A stretch of 64,000 nt of DNA from Candidatus Melainabacteria bacterium (GTDB taxonomy: Bacteria; Cyanobacteriota; Vampirovibrionia; Obscuribacterales; Obscuribacteraceae), in the NCBI GenBank assembly GCA_017307165.1, contig JAFKGK010000009.1, positions 62,001-126,000 on the forward strand, written 5' to 3'. Position numbers and translations under genes: made by a program. The notes below the pieces were generated by a model. The model did not search any database, was not told the DNA's origin, and saw only the letters and a list, made by a program, of their open reading frames with translations. This document shows, piece by piece, positions 1-8,936 of this stretch. The stretch's first letter is position 1; every line of letters begins with the position of its first letter.

Positions 1-18
1 GCCATCGTGTCCGTCCAT
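1..18 (-). CDS. 5' end of a gene running off the left edge
   Basis: On the minus strand an ATG at 18-16 is followed by five sense codons (M-D-G-H-D-G) to the window edge. A GGAGG Shine-Dalgarno match lies at 30-26, seven bases before the ATG, which is ideal spacing. Only six codons are visible, so the product cannot be named. It would be divergent from the phosphotransferase gene starting at 152. Confidence 0.5.
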
Positions 19-151
19 AGTAAAACCTCCAGGTTGTTAGGTGGAATATCAGAAACTAGATTTAGAAGAACAGGGATCGTATGGGCGATCCCGGGCAAGA
101 GATACAGGGGTACAATTAGCGTGGTAGTCACCCGTTCAGCCGAGGCCGATT

Positions 152-1138
152 TTGAGCAACCAACTTAGCAACGACCCCAGCCTCGATCTTTTGCCGCCGG
201 CTCCCGACGCCAAACTCACGGCCTGGTTGACCGAGTTTTACGGCAAACCAGTGGAGGTCCAGTCTCGAGAGTTATTGCGGCATCGCGATCTTTCGCGAGT
301 AGAGAGACTTGTCTTGCACGACGCCTTGCCAGCATCGCTGATCTACAAACAAGTCCTGCCGCCTTGGGAGATCGAGCAAGATCTGCATGAGCGCATCCTG
401 GTGCCTTCGATCTCCAACAGCCCGCAGCTTTTTATGGCGGCTCATCACGGCCAGGTGACCGCGATGTTTATGGAAGACCTCGGCAAGGACAGCTTGATCG
501 ATCACGCAGTTGGCCCCTTCGTCGCCAAAAAGATCGGCGCCGAATTAGCCAAGATGCATCGCTCTTATTCCTATCGCACTGATGAGCTGTTGCAGCTCAA
601 CATCTTGCGATCGCTTTCTCCTATCGATTACGAGGCATATGCCAGGGAGATAGCCACCAGCCTTGATGGCTGGGGACTCATCGATCGCACCAAGGCACGC
701 AGCTTGAGGAGTCTAGCCCAGGCCGCTGCAAGGGCTCTGGCAGGCGAACCCACCTCGCTCATTCACGGCGACCTCTATGCCGAAAACATCGTGCTGCGCG
801 GCAGTCGCATCTTTTACATCGACTGGTCCTGGTTTACGATGCTGAGCGCTCCCATCCTCGATCTGGCCACCATTACCTGTGACCATCACAAAAATGGGTC
901 ATTCACCCAGCACCGCAATCTGGTGCTCGAGTCCTATTGCTTTGAGTCGGGTCGCGACGAGCAGGACACCCGATCGGCGCTGCCTTATGCCGAAGCACTC
1001 AACAGACTGATCTTTCTCGCCTGGCTCGTAGAGCGCAAGTCGAGAGGCATAGAAGGGACCACGGTCGGTCCGGTCGATGACTTGATCGGCAAGGTAGTCG
1101 ACGAGCTCTGCCAAAAGGCCGCGACTCTCAAGAGCTGA
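152..1138 (+). CDS. APH/ChoK-type phosphotransferase
   Basis: The 328-residue product has the kinase-like fold signature of the aminoglycoside phosphotransferase/choline kinase family. The catalytic loop reads HGDLYAEN (HGDxxxxN, near residue 205), followed about 12 residues later by IDW, the DFG-like metal-binding motif. The family phosphorylates small hydroxyl compounds (sugars, amino alcohols, antibiotics) with ATP in the cytoplasm; the substrate here cannot be read from sequence. The start is TTG at 152, supported by a GAGG six bases upstream, and no in-frame ATG lies nearby. It converges on pepA with a 30-base gap. No resistance function should be assumed. Confidence 0.8.
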   Translation: MSNQLSNDPSLDLLPPAPDAKLTAWLTEFYGKPVEVQSRELLRHRDLSRVERLVLHDALPASLIYKQVLPPWEIEQDLHERILVPSISNSPQLFMAAHHGQVTAMFMEDLGKDSLIDHAVGPFVAKKIGAELAKMHRSYSYRTDELLQLNILRSLSPIDYEAYAREIATSLDGWGLIDRTKARSLRSLAQAAARALAGEPTSLIHGDLYAENIVLRGSRIFYIDWSWFTMLSAPILDLATITCDHHKNGSFTQHRNLVLESYCFESGRDEQDTRSALPYAEALNRLIFLAWLVERKSRGIEGTTVGPVDDLIGKVVDELCQKAATLKS

Positions 1139-1168
1139 GAGCCACGGCCTCTGGCTTGACTTGCCTGC

Positions 1169-2683
1169 TTACTTGCCGGCGAGGCGCGACGCAAACTCGA
1201 CGAGCGTACGCACGCCAAAGCCGGTCGAGCCGCGCGGATCGGCGCCGAGCTCACGATCGCGGAAGGCCACCGAGGCGATGTCCAGGTGCGCCCAGGCGAT
1301 CTCCTCGCCCGCAAATTCGCGGAGGAAATACGCCGCCGTGGTCGAGCCAGGGGCGCCGCCGGAGTTTTTGAGGTCGGCCATCTCGGACTTGTTGAGGTCG
1401 CGATACTCCTCCCACATCGGCACGTTGAGCATCTTTTCGCCCTGGGCAAAGCCCGAGGCGACGATAGCATTGCCAAAGTCGTCGTTGTTGGTAAAGAGAC
1501 AGCAGCCGACGTCGCCGACCATCATGCGCACCGCGCCAGTGAGGGTGGCCAGGTCGATGATCTTTTTGGCGCCCTGCCGCTTGGCGTACTCGATGGCGTC
1601 GGCGAGGGTCAGGCGGCCTTCGGCGTCGGTGTTGTCGACCTCGACCGTGAGACCGGCCATGGTGTGGATGACATCGCCCGGCTTGTAGGACGAGCCGTTG
1701 ATCATGTTCTCGGTCGGAGCCATGACGCACCGCACCTTGATCGGCAGGCCGAGGGCGGCGATCGCCTTGATCGCGCCCAGGGTAACGGCACCGCCGGACA
1801 TGTCGCGCTTCATGTGGCGCATGCCGTCGGCAGGCTTGATGTCCAGGCCGCCGGAGTCGAAGGTGACCGACTTGCCGATGATCGTCAGCTCGTCGACGTA
1901 GTGGCCGTCGGCGGGAGTGTAGACCATGTCGATCAGGTAACAGGGCTCGTCGGAGCCGCGACCCACCGCCAGGAGCGCGTTGGCGCCCATCTTCTTGAGT
2001 TCCTTGGGCCCATAGACGGTGGTCTCGATGGTGTCGACGTCGTCAGCGGTCTTGCGAGCGAGCTTGACCATCTTGGCCGGGGTCAGCGTGCCGGCGGGCT
2101 CGTTGGACAGATCGCGGGCAAAGTTGACGGCCGAAGCCACGGCAAAGCCGTCCTTGAGCCCCTGGAAAGCCGCTTCGACCTGGTCGGCCGCGACGATGAA
2201 GTGCAGCTTCTTGAAGCGCACTTCCTGCTTGTGGCCGCCGCGCTCGGTCTTCTGGTGGTTCATGACGTAGTCGACCATGCCGGCATAGAGCGCGATGGTG
2301 CGCGCCAGGCCGTAGGAGGTCGAGCCGGCGACGGCATCGGGATCGAGCGGAGCAAAGGCGACGTGCTGGGCCTTGAGAGCCTTGGCCTTCTTGAGCGCGG
2401 CGGTCAACGCCTTGCGAAAGCTCGCCTCGTTGGCCTTGTCGCGCGCGCCCAGGCCAAAGAGCACGGCCTGAGGGGCGGCAAGAGACCCGTCGGTGAAACG
2501 CACGAGGGTTTCGCCGACGTTGCCGCCAAAGTTTTCGGCCTGGGCCTGGCGAGCGGTGGAGAGCGAGAGATTGCCGTCGGCAGCAAAGGAAACCTTGGAC
2601 TGCTCGCCGGCAAAGACGCCCACGAGAATGACGTCAGCCTTGTACGCGACAAGGCTGGCGACGCTGAGTGCTTTGAGTTTCAT
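1169..2683 (-). CDS. pepA: Leucyl aminopeptidase (M17 family)
   Basis: Cytosolic aminopeptidase of 504 residues, the usual family length. The C-terminal catalytic domain contains both family blocks: IGKSVTFDSGGLDIKP near residue 270 with the downstream KRDM, and NTDAEGRLTLADA near 350. All seven expected metal and catalytic residues (Lys, Asp, Lys, Asp, then Asp, Glu and Arg of NTDAEGR) are present, so it should be an active two-metal peptidase. The ATG at 2683 (MKLKALSVAS) is preferred over upstream in-frame starts because AGGA lies just upstream. The gene uses strongly GC-ending codons, which explains the long spurious ORF on the opposite strand. Confidence 0.95.
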   Translation of the reverse strand: MKLKALSVASLVAYKADVILVGVFAGEQSKVSFAADGNLSLSTARQAQAENFGGNVGETLVRFTDGSLAAPQAVLFGLGARDKANEASFRKALTAALKKAKALKAQHVAFAPLDPDAVAGSTSYGLARTIALYAGMVDYVMNHQKTERGGHKQEVRFKKLHFIVAADQVEAAFQGLKDGFAVASAVNFARDLSNEPAGTLTPAKMVKLARKTADDVDTIETTVYGPKELKKMGANALLAVGRGSDEPCYLIDMVYTPADGHYVDELTIIGKSVTFDSGGLDIKPADGMRHMKRDMSGGAVTLGAIKAIAALGLPIKVRCVMAPTENMINGSSYKPGDVIHTMAGLTVEVDNTDAEGRLTLADAIEYAKRQGAKKIIDLATLTGAVRMMVGDVGCCLFTNNDDFGNAIVASGFAQGEKMLNVPMWEEYRDLNKSEMADLKNSGGAPGSTTAAYFLREFAGEEIAWAHLDIASVAFRDRELGADPRGSTGFGVRTLVEFASRLAGK

Positions 2684-2757
2684 AGAGATTCCTGATTTGT
2701 AATGGTTGGTTGACTTGAGAAGCAAGCGAGAAAAGACCTAGCGCAGCGAGAAGGACA

Positions 2758-3447
2758 TCAGTCCTTCTTTTTGCGCTCGTCTTTGAAACCGTCGGGGAGG
2801 ATGAGCAGCGACTTCTTTTCCTCCTGGCTGATCTTGGTCGGCTTGGCCCACATCTCGCGATTGGGGACGGATACAAGGCCATCGGCGACCTTCACGACAG
2901 TCGACACATAGCCGACATCCATGATCTTGCCCTTGACCTTTTCCATGCCGATGACCTCGACCATATCGCCCACCTGATAGCGGCGAGTGACCTGGATGAA
3001 AATGCCGCACCATAGGTCGGAAGCCACGCCTTGCAGAGACAGGGCGAAGGCCGCAGACATGATGCTGGCACCGAGAAACATCTTGCTCAAGATCTCGGGC
3101 GCCACCACCGTCGCCACCACAAAAACAGTGATGGCCCAGTAGCTGAGCTTCATGGTCCGCATCAACAGCAGTTTGCCCCGATCAGTAGCGCTCGTGCGAT
3201 CGAGCGTCTTGGCCAGGGCGGTGCGCAGCGGCTTGTAAAAGAGATACGAGACGGAGAGGAACAAGGCGGCCATCAGGATATTGACCCCGATTGGCACGAG
3301 CTTGCCGTAGAGCCCTTCAAAATCGAGCACGCCGAGCTTGTTCATCATGTCCGAACTGAGCACACCGCCGTGTGCGAGCAGCCCGAGGCAGACGACGGCG
3401 ACTAGGAGCGCGATCGTTCTGAGACTGGTTTTGAGAGATTTAAACAT
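2758..3447 (-). CDS. MscS-family small-conductance mechanosensitive channel
   Basis: Membrane protein of 229 residues starting MFKSLKTSLRT. An N-terminal signal-like helix is followed by three further hydrophobic segments, then the MscS pore/beta domain: the Gly/Ala-rich pore helix (AFALSLQGVASDLWCG), the QVGDMVEVIG stretch that starts the beta domain, and VSVPNREM near its end. The large C-terminal alpha/beta vestibule of E. coli MscS is nearly absent; the chain ends in a Lys-rich tail. The start at 3447 has AGGA eight bases upstream; longer in-frame starts lack one. MscS proteins release osmolytes on hypo-osmotic shock. It lies 74 bases upstream of pepA on the same strand. Confidence 0.85.
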   Translation of the reverse strand: MFKSLKTSLRTIALLVAVVCLGLLAHGGVLSSDMMNKLGVLDFEGLYGKLVPIGVNILMAALFLSVSYLFYKPLRTALAKTLDRTSATDRGKLLLMRTMKLSYWAITVFVVATVVAPEILSKMFLGASIMSAAFALSLQGVASDLWCGIFIQVTRRYQVGDMVEVIGMEKVKGKIMDVGYVSTVVKVADGLVSVPNREMWAKPTKISQEEKKSLLILPDGFKDERKKKD

Positions 3448-4012
3448 CTGTCGGATCCTGTTAGTGCCCTCAACCCCGACCCAGACTGACATCCAAGAGA
3501 CAAGCCTTATGTCGCCGTGCGTCACCGTCAAAGCAAGGCTTTGAGATAAACGCCGCTATTGCACGACTTGGCTGATCTAGGTGGATATTAGTTTTGAGCC
3601 GGGAAAAATCAGAATTGATTGAGAACAAGATAAAGACTCTTAGACCCTAGCCAAAACGCTCTTATTTCTCCTAGCTTTCTATAGGGTTTTAAAGGGGGAT
3701 GTGAAAGAGTTAAAAATCCGGGTGTTAGCGAGGGGTCCGCTAGCATCGAGAGCTGCACCACCTTGACAACACACATAAAGCAAATAACACCTGAAATAGG
3801 CTTTGTTTCAGGTGTTTAGATCTCATAGGCTCTATATCGTCTTAATCTCTTTCTTTCTTCTTGAGTGCATAAAAGCCTGGCCTAAACCACAGCGCGCAAC
3901 GACCGATCCATGCAAGTTTCTTCGATCCATATCGATGAGGCTTATGCCGCGCGTGCATGCAGGCTTTCTCACCACCGATCAGTTCAACCACCCAAGCTAC
4001 CGAGGGTTTCTC
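3448..4012. other. Intergenic region (565 bases)
   Basis: I see no convincing gene in this divergent gap. It contains a short inverted repeat around 3723-3741 (GTTAGCG/CGCTAGC) and a promoter-plus-operator-like arrangement at 3763-3816, described separately. A continuous reading frame runs through 3803-4012 in phase with the next gene, but it starts with TTG inside the hairpin and has no ribosome binding site. Confidence 0.5.
3763..3816 (+). promoter_or_regulatory. Candidate promoter with overlapping operator-like inverted repeat
   Basis: A perfect TTGACA at 3763-3768 is followed 16 bases later by TAACAC (3785-3790), a weak -10. A perfect 11-base inverted repeat, AACACCTGAAA at 3786-3796 and TTTCAGGTGTT at 3806-3816 with a 9-base spacer, overlaps the -10 and the expected start point. 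No T-run follows, so an operator is more likely than a terminator. It lies about 200 bases before the hypothetical gene at 4013. Confidence 0.4.
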
Positions 4013-4831
4013 ATGAACAAAGATTTTCCCGATCTTCTGGCAGGCACAGACTACGCTCAGTCCCGAGCAGAAGGCAATTATCGCAAGTCTCTCAACTGGC
4101 TCAGCCACGCCGCCGTCCTGGACGACCCCGACCATCGCGGCGACGCTGACAATCCGGTCAATCTGGCCCTGATCTCCCTGATCGTCGAGATCGCGCGCTC
4201 CGGCCAGGACCACCTCTATCACTGCGGCAACTACACCGATCGGCATGCGCGCGAGCTTTCGTGCGCCATCGAGGCGGCGGCTCTCCTGCGTTCACGTCTC
4301 AACCAGCCGCACGCGCGCCGCATCGACGCTCAGATCGTGGCCGTGGATGCGCATCTCAACGCCATCAACACCCACTTCGCTCGGGGCACCACGCGGGCCG
4401 ATACCCGTTTTCCGACGCGGCCGGCAGATGCAGATTTTCTCCTCGAAAACCTCATCCGCATCGAGTCCATCATCGCCGACAGCGAGGCATCTGCTACGGT
4501 CAAGGCACGCACTTTCGAGGCCAATGCCTTGCACGTCGATACGATGCTGGCCAATGCGCAGGCCAATGTCTGGGGCGGTCCAGGCGGCTTGCTGAGCTGT
4601 TTTTCCCTCTGGGATACGGCGGCGTTCTTTGCGCGTGCAGCCAAGCCGCTCGTGGAGGCCATGTCCAAGGATCCGCTCAACGAGCATCCGGTCGAGACGC
4701 TGACGATGGCGACCTCCATCGACAATGCCATCGCGTCGCTCGGCAAAAAGGACTACATCGGCAGCAAGCGCCATCTGGCGAGTGCGCGTGAAATGGTCTT
4801 CCGCATGGGCTTCAGCGTCAACCGCGGTTGA
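4013..4831 (+). CDS. Hypothetical protein, 272 residues
   Basis: I do not recognise the family. The protein is soluble-looking and mostly helical, with no signal peptide when started at 4013 (MNKDFPDLLAG). The middle contains a run of Arg/His/Asp-rich helices and a Gly-rich turn (NVWGGPGGLLSCF, about residues 185-197) before a final helical segment. The ATG at 4013 is chosen because GAGGG lies 8 to 10 bases upstream; the frame is open back to 3803, so a longer form cannot be excluded. A strong hairpin follows the stop codon. Confidence 0.6.
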   Translation: MNKDFPDLLAGTDYAQSRAEGNYRKSLNWLSHAAVLDDPDHRGDADNPVNLALISLIVEIARSGQDHLYHCGNYTDRHARELSCAIEAAALLRSRLNQPHARRIDAQIVAVDAHLNAINTHFARGTTRADTRFPTRPADADFLLENLIRIESIIADSEASATVKARTFEANALHVDTMLANAQANVWGGPGGLLSCFSLWDTAAFFARAAKPLVEAMSKDPLNEHPVETLTMATSIDNAIASLGKKDYIGSKRHLASAREMVFRMGFSVNRG

Positions 4832-4844
4832 TGCTATGCGTCAC

Positions 4845-4885
4845 CACGGGCTCCAATCGTCTCAACTGATTGATTGGGGCCCGTG
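4845..4885 (+). terminator. Rho-independent-type hairpin
   Basis: Arms 4845-4858 and 4872-4885 pair over 14 positions with one G-T wobble and a 13-base loop. The hairpin lies 13 bases after the stop of the gene ending at 4831. The tail is A-rich rather than T-rich, so termination efficiency on the plus strand is uncertain. Confidence 0.55.
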
Positions 4886-4921
4886 ATGCGCTAAATAAAA
4901 CAAAAAATTAGGGTATCCCAA

Positions 4922-5755
4922 ATGACTGTCACACCCTTCTCGATCACAGTCTTCGCTGCCCTGGCGATTTTTTGCTGGGCAACCTTTCGTCTGATCCGGA
5001 CTCTCGTGAGAGCCAGTCCTATGCGCAAAAACGTGACCACTTGTGGCTACGTGGCGCCGCCGCCAAGCATAAAGGACACTGGCCGAATGCTCAAAGTGGC
5101 CAGGCGTCTCACAAATATTCAGGTCGGAAAACTTACTTTCGAAGGCCTGCATCATCTCGATAGCCTCGATGGTCCGACAATTTTTTCGGCCAACCACCCG
5201 CATTGGGTCGATGTGGCGATCTTGCCTCAGATGATCCAGGCACCTTGCCGTTATATGGCGCATGGGCGTGTGATGCAGTCGCTGGGCGGTTTTCTCGGCG
5301 TCTACCTGTCAAAGATGGGGGCTTTTGCCGCCAACGACAGCATCAAAGATGGTGGCACTCGCACGCGCCAAGGTGCAGCGACGATGCTTGCGAGAGGCGA
5401 GAACATCGTCATCCTGCCTGAGGGCCTGACAAATTTTTCGCCAGAAGTCAGTGTCTTTAAAGAAGGCACCGTCAAGATCGCGCGCATGGCGGCCCAGATG
5501 CGTGGTGGTCCGGTGTACATCACACCGGCCTATATCCGTTATGGCAAATATCCTGGCCCATGGTTGGCGCGTTTCGATCGCCAGATCCAGTTCTTCACGA
5601 TCTTCTTCCTCTCGCCTTTTTTCAGGCGTGGGGCAAGAACGGTTGTCGGCAAGCCCATCTCCACTGATGAGCTCTTTGCCGATGGACGGGATGATGCAGC
5701 TGCCACTCAATATCTCAAGGATGCGATCGTCGCCTTAGATCCCGGTCGAGTCTGA
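4922..5755 (+). CDS. 1-acyl-glycerol-3-phosphate acyltransferase-like (PlsC family)
   Basis: Membrane-associated acyltransferase of 277 residues. A hydrophobic N-terminal segment (about residues 5-25) is followed by the HX4D catalytic motif in NHPHWVD (near residue 93) and the substrate-binding block LPEGLTNFS (near 165), where the family usually has FPEG. These motifs define acyl transfer to lysophosphatidate or related acceptors in phospholipid synthesis. The ATG at 4922 has AGGG about 9 bases upstream. A second, diverged PlsC family member lies at 14040; the two share only motif-level similarity, so their acceptors may differ. Confidence 0.82.
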   Translation: MTVTPFSITVFAALAIFCWATFRLIRTLVRASPMRKNVTTCGYVAPPPSIKDTGRMLKVARRLTNIQVGKLTFEGLHHLDSLDGPTIFSANHPHWVDVAILPQMIQAPCRYMAHGRVMQSLGGFLGVYLSKMGAFAANDSIKDGGTRTRQGAATMLARGENIVILPEGLTNFSPEVSVFKEGTVKIARMAAQMRGGPVYITPAYIRYGKYPGPWLARFDRQIQFFTIFFLSPFFRRGARTVVGKPISTDELFADGRDDAAATQYLKDAIVALDPGRV

Positions 5756-5938
5756 TCAGTGTCGGAGAAGAAGCTCAAAGCAATTTTCAGCTAAGGGCTT
5801 TTTCTTCTTTTGTTATATACTCAGCTATATAGTATAAAAACAAACAATCAGAGCAGCATGGAGAGCCGATAGTACAAATTGCCGGGTACGGGTAGATCGC
5901 TCACTAATCATGGAGATTTGAATCACTAAAGGAGAAAT

Positions 5939-5985
5939 GGTCTGATGCGCAGCCCACTTTGCGCAGCACATGGCGGCATCAGACC
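5939..5985 (-). terminator. Hairpin A of a shared-loop family
   Basis: Perfect 10-base arms (5939-5948 and 5976-5985, GGTCTGATGC and its complement) lie 22 bases beyond the stop of the minus-strand gene at 6007. Read on the minus strand the stem is followed by a T-rich stretch, as expected for a terminator. The loop holds TTTGCGCAGCAC (5958-5969), the same 12-mer found in hairpin C at 23343 and, with one change, in hairpin B at 9568. Confidence 0.65.
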
Positions 5986-6006
5986 TTTCACTTTGTCCAG
6001 ACTTAA

Positions 6007-6522
6007 TTATTTGAGGAGAGACGCGAGATAAGCATCCATCTTTTTAAACATCCCACCAAAACCTTGCTCCATGCCTGCCCGAGCACCATCAAAAGCCGCG
6101 ACGCCCTCATCATCCGAATTGTGCGGCACCATGGAGATAGTCATTTTGGTCTTGCCTTCGCCAGCATCTTCAAACGTGGTGGTTGCGTGCATTTGCTCTG
6201 GCCAAGTGGGTGACATCGGGTGTCTGGTTATGCCGCCGTCCTTATCGGAAAACGACTGGAGCAACACTATCTTTCGTTCAGGCACAAGCTCTAAAAAGCT
6301 CTGCTTGCCCCACATTTCCATGCCTCCGGGGCCACGCATACCATAATGATATGCACCACCAACACGGTGATCCAAGGCGTTATGAATGACCTCAAAACCT
6401 TCACCACCCATCCATTTGGACAGATGATCAGGTTTGCAATGTATTTCATAGACCAGGCTGCGAGGCGCGTCAAACACATGACTTATGGTGTAAGGCGCTA
6501 TCTTGTTTGAGCTTGCGTTCAC
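6007..6522 (-). CDS. SRPBCC / AHSA1-like (START-fold) protein
   Basis: The 171-residue protein matches the Activator-of-Hsp90-homologue-1 branch of the START-like superfamily: an opening strand with TISHVFDAPRSLVYE, then KPDHLSKWMGGEGF, a glycine-rich central strand (GGAYHYGMRGPGG) and a C-terminal helix ending KKMDAYLASLL. These small cytosolic proteins bind hydrophobic ligands in a helix-grip fold; the ligand is unknown. The GTG at 6522 is preferred because AGGTGG stands just upstream; an in-frame GTG at 6555 would add 11 residues. It is transcribed alone and divergently from the glycosyltransferase at 6735. Confidence 0.8.
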   Translation of the reverse strand: MNASSNKIAPYTISHVFDAPRSLVYEIHCKPDHLSKWMGGEGFEVIHNALDHRVGGAYHYGMRGPGGMEMWGKQSFLELVPERKIVLLQSFSDKDGGITRHPMSPTWPEQMHATTTFEDAGEGKTKMTISMVPHNSDDEGVAAFDGARAGMEQGFGGMFKKMDAYLASLLK

Positions 6523-6734
6523 TATCCACCTCTGTTTATTTCTTGGGGATTGCACAGATTACGCTATTTGAGGATTTTTTTCTCGCCATGAAACCGCGTC
6601 TTTGACATTCTATAGTACTACTGGCGTACTTATAATAATTTGCTCGCAATAGATTTGTACTTTACCTGCATCCCACACAATGTTTACACTTAAAGCCGCC
6701 AAACTCATACTCGATTTGCTAAATTAGCTGGCGC

Positions 6735-8453
6735 ATGACGCAAGCAGCCTCACAAACCCCAATCAGCAGTCATTTAGCCATTGGCGCCCGCGAGCACCGC
6801 AAGGGTAAGGATCTGCGCGGATATCTGCTCTTGCTCGTATTGGGCTGCTTGCTCTATCTACCAGGGCTAGGCAGTTACCAGCCCATCGATCCCACAGACA
6901 GCTTTTTTATAGAAGCCGGCCGCGAAGCCGTCGAAACCAACAACTATCTTGTCCCTCTAATGAACTACAAGCCTTGGCTCGACAAGCCTATCTTGTATTT
7001 TTGGGCAGTAGCAGGCAGCATCAAGCTTCTCGGAGACAGTGCTTTTGCTGGCCGCATCTTTGGTGCTTTATGTGGCATCGCCCTCGGTATCGTGACATTT
7101 ACTTACTCAAAATGCTTTATTGCTCGTCGTGAAGCCCTGCTTGCCTCTGTCATCCTTATTTCATCTTCTCTCCTGAGCGTCGTTGCGCACGCATCACTCA
7201 CGGATACGCCTTTGACTTTGCTGATGACCACTGCAGCTCTGGCGCTACTCCACTACGATAGATTTGATAGCATGCGATCCTGGTGGGTGGGTTTTAGCGC
7301 ACTATCACTGGCATTTCTCTGCAAAGGGCCTATTGCAATCATCCTGGTAGTCGCAGTGATGTGGATCTACTGGCTCATCGTACTACCTAACAAAGTCGAG
7401 ATTTTATTCAAGATCTTCAATATGTGGCCTACTAAAGCCATTATGTTTATGACTGCCGTCAATCTGCCATGGTATTTGGCTGCAACGATAGGCACCAATG
7501 GTGCGTTCTTTCGTGATTTCTTTATCACGCAAAACTTTGGCCGTATGGTCGGCACAGTCAATCACCAGCAGCCGTTTTGGTTTTACATACCGGTTTTTTT
7601 TGGCGGCTTTATGCCCTGGTCACTGATGATGGTGGCACAAGCATATCGCCTTCCCCGCATCTGGAAGACACGCGAGACTCGCACCCACTCTCACAATTTC
7701 ATCATGTACTGCCTGGTATGGGCAGCCTTTGAACTCTTGCTCTTTAGCGCAATCAAAACCAAGCTGCCGACCTACATACTGCCTGCCGCGCCACCTCTGG
7801 CGATATTGGCGGCTATATGCGCCAGTACTGTCATGCGCAATCAGCACAAGCCTCTGGCTCGCACTGTGGTCATCCTGCCTTTAGTGATGATAGCTACCAT
7901 ATGCGGTGCAATACATTGGGCAGCTACTCATGACTCGTATATAGCAGTCATGCTGCAAGCGAGCCATCAAACACTGATCATGGGCGGCGCCGTTGCGGTC
8001 CCCGCAATATTTTTAGCTCTCGTGCGCAAATACTCGGCGTGTTTTTGGACTCTTGCCGCATCAATCTCGATATTGTGCGGAGGGCTGGTGCCACAAGGCT
8101 ATCGGGCCATGTATGAGCACAGGCAAAAGCCCTTTGATGCGCTTTTAAAGGAGATCGCGGCGGATGGTGGCAGGCTCGCCACAGTGGTGCGCGAAGAACC
8201 CTCCACTTCATACAGGCTCCACAAGCGGGTTCCGTGCATTCATTCGCGTGAGGATGCCGTGTCATTTATCGACAGTCTTGGCAAAGACCCCGGCTCTATT
8301 TACATCCTCGTCCCACGCGAAGTCCTCGACTCGGCACATTCTTGGTTTGCGCCTGAGTATCGACTCCAACAAAGGTCTCGCGCAGGGCGCTGGGTCTTGT
8401 ACACAGTGGCAAAAAACCAAATGGATCAAAGTTTGCCTGCTACAGCCAGGTGA
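6735..8453 (+). CDS. GT39/ArnT-type membrane glycosyltransferase
   Basis: Integral membrane protein of 572 residues with about ten to twelve hydrophobic helices and a C-terminal soluble domain, the GT-C architecture of polyprenyl-phosphate-dependent transferases (ArnT, PMT). The first periplasmic loop has the family pattern around residues 50-95: DPTDSFFIEAGREAVETNN, then YLVPLMNYKPWLDKPILYFW. In typical members the acidic pair is DE; here the equivalent positions read TD, a modest deviation at the presumed catalytic site. Expected role: moving a sugar from a lipid carrier onto lipid, glycan or protein outside the membrane. The next gene begins 15 bases after the stop, so they may be co-transcribed. 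Confidence 0.82.
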   Translation: MTQAASQTPISSHLAIGAREHRKGKDLRGYLLLLVLGCLLYLPGLGSYQPIDPTDSFFIEAGREAVETNNYLVPLMNYKPWLDKPILYFWAVAGSIKLLGDSAFAGRIFGALCGIALGIVTFTYSKCFIARREALLASVILISSSLLSVVAHASLTDTPLTLLMTTAALALLHYDRFDSMRSWWVGFSALSLAFLCKGPIAIILVVAVMWIYWLIVLPNKVEILFKIFNMWPTKAIMFMTAVNLPWYLAATIGTNGAFFRDFFITQNFGRMVGTVNHQQPFWFYIPVFFGGFMPWSLMMVAQAYRLPRIWKTRETRTHSHNFIMYCLVWAAFELLLFSAIKTKLPTYILPAAPPLAILAAICASTVMRNQHKPLARTVVILPLVMIATICGAIHWAATHDSYIAVMLQASHQTLIMGGAVAVPAIFLALVRKYSACFWTLAASISILCGGLVPQGYRAMYEHRQKPFDALLKEIAADGGRLATVVREEPSTSYRLHKRVPCIHSREDAVSFIDSLGKDPGSIYILVPREVLDSAHSWFAPEYRLQQRSRAGRWVLYTVAKNQMDQSLPATAR

Positions 8454-8468
8454 TCTACAATTATTTGC

Positions 8469-8867
8469 ATGCGACAAATATCGATGCTTATCGCGAGATT
8501 TTTGCTAGGCGCCCTGGCTGCGTGCCTGTTTTTTAGTGCACCTGCGCGTGCGATGGAGCTGGCTGGCGCGTATGCCGATAGCATCGCTTGCGAGATGCCT
8601 TGCTGCCAGACCGAGGCGCGGGGGCATGGGCCTGCACAGGCGGGGACTTGCTGTTGCGAGACGCCGCCCCAACCGCAGGATTGCACGGCTCAAGCTGTGC
8701 ATGATACAGGTTTTCGCATGGTGCCGGCGCGCACTGCGCCCGTTTATCATGTGCCCTTGCTTTTTAGAGCGGCTGTCGATGAGCATTTGCTCGCTTTGCA
8801 ATATCGGACCGGTCCGCCGGTCGATCCGACTCCTCTGTACATCCTCAATCGTGCTCTGTTGATCTAA
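8469..8867 (+). CDS. Small Cys-rich exported protein
   Basis: The 132-residue product has a clear signal peptide (hydrophobic core LLGALAACLFF, likely cleavage after APARA near residue 28). The mature N-terminus carries seven Cys in about 36 residues as C, CC, CCC and C clusters with intervening His and Met, a metal-ligand-like pattern. The rest is a hydrophobic C-terminal half without Cys. I do not recognise a named family. It lies 69 bases upstream of a copper-storage-type protein on the same strand, so a role in periplasmic copper or other soft-metal handling is inferred from context, not shown. Confidence 0.6.
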   Translation: MRQISMLIARFLLGALAACLFFSAPARAMELAGAYADSIACEMPCCQTEARGHGPAQAGTCCCETPPQPQDCTAQAVHDTGFRMVPARTAPVYHVPLLFRAAVDEHLLALQYRTGPPVDPTPLYILNRALLI

Positions 8868-8936
8868 AGGCGCTGTGGGCGTGCGTTTGCACCCATCAAA
8901 GCCTTTAAATCACATCACATATCCGAGGATAAATAT

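Noticed and set aside
152-1138. Antibiotic-resistance kinase
   Set aside because: The APH-type fold is shared with choline, homoserine and sugar kinases; no specific resistance subfamily motif is visible.
1286-2695. 469-codon open frame on the plus strand opposite pepA
   Set aside because: It is the antisense of a clear M17 peptidase, has a biased composition and no ribosome binding site or protein-like motif.
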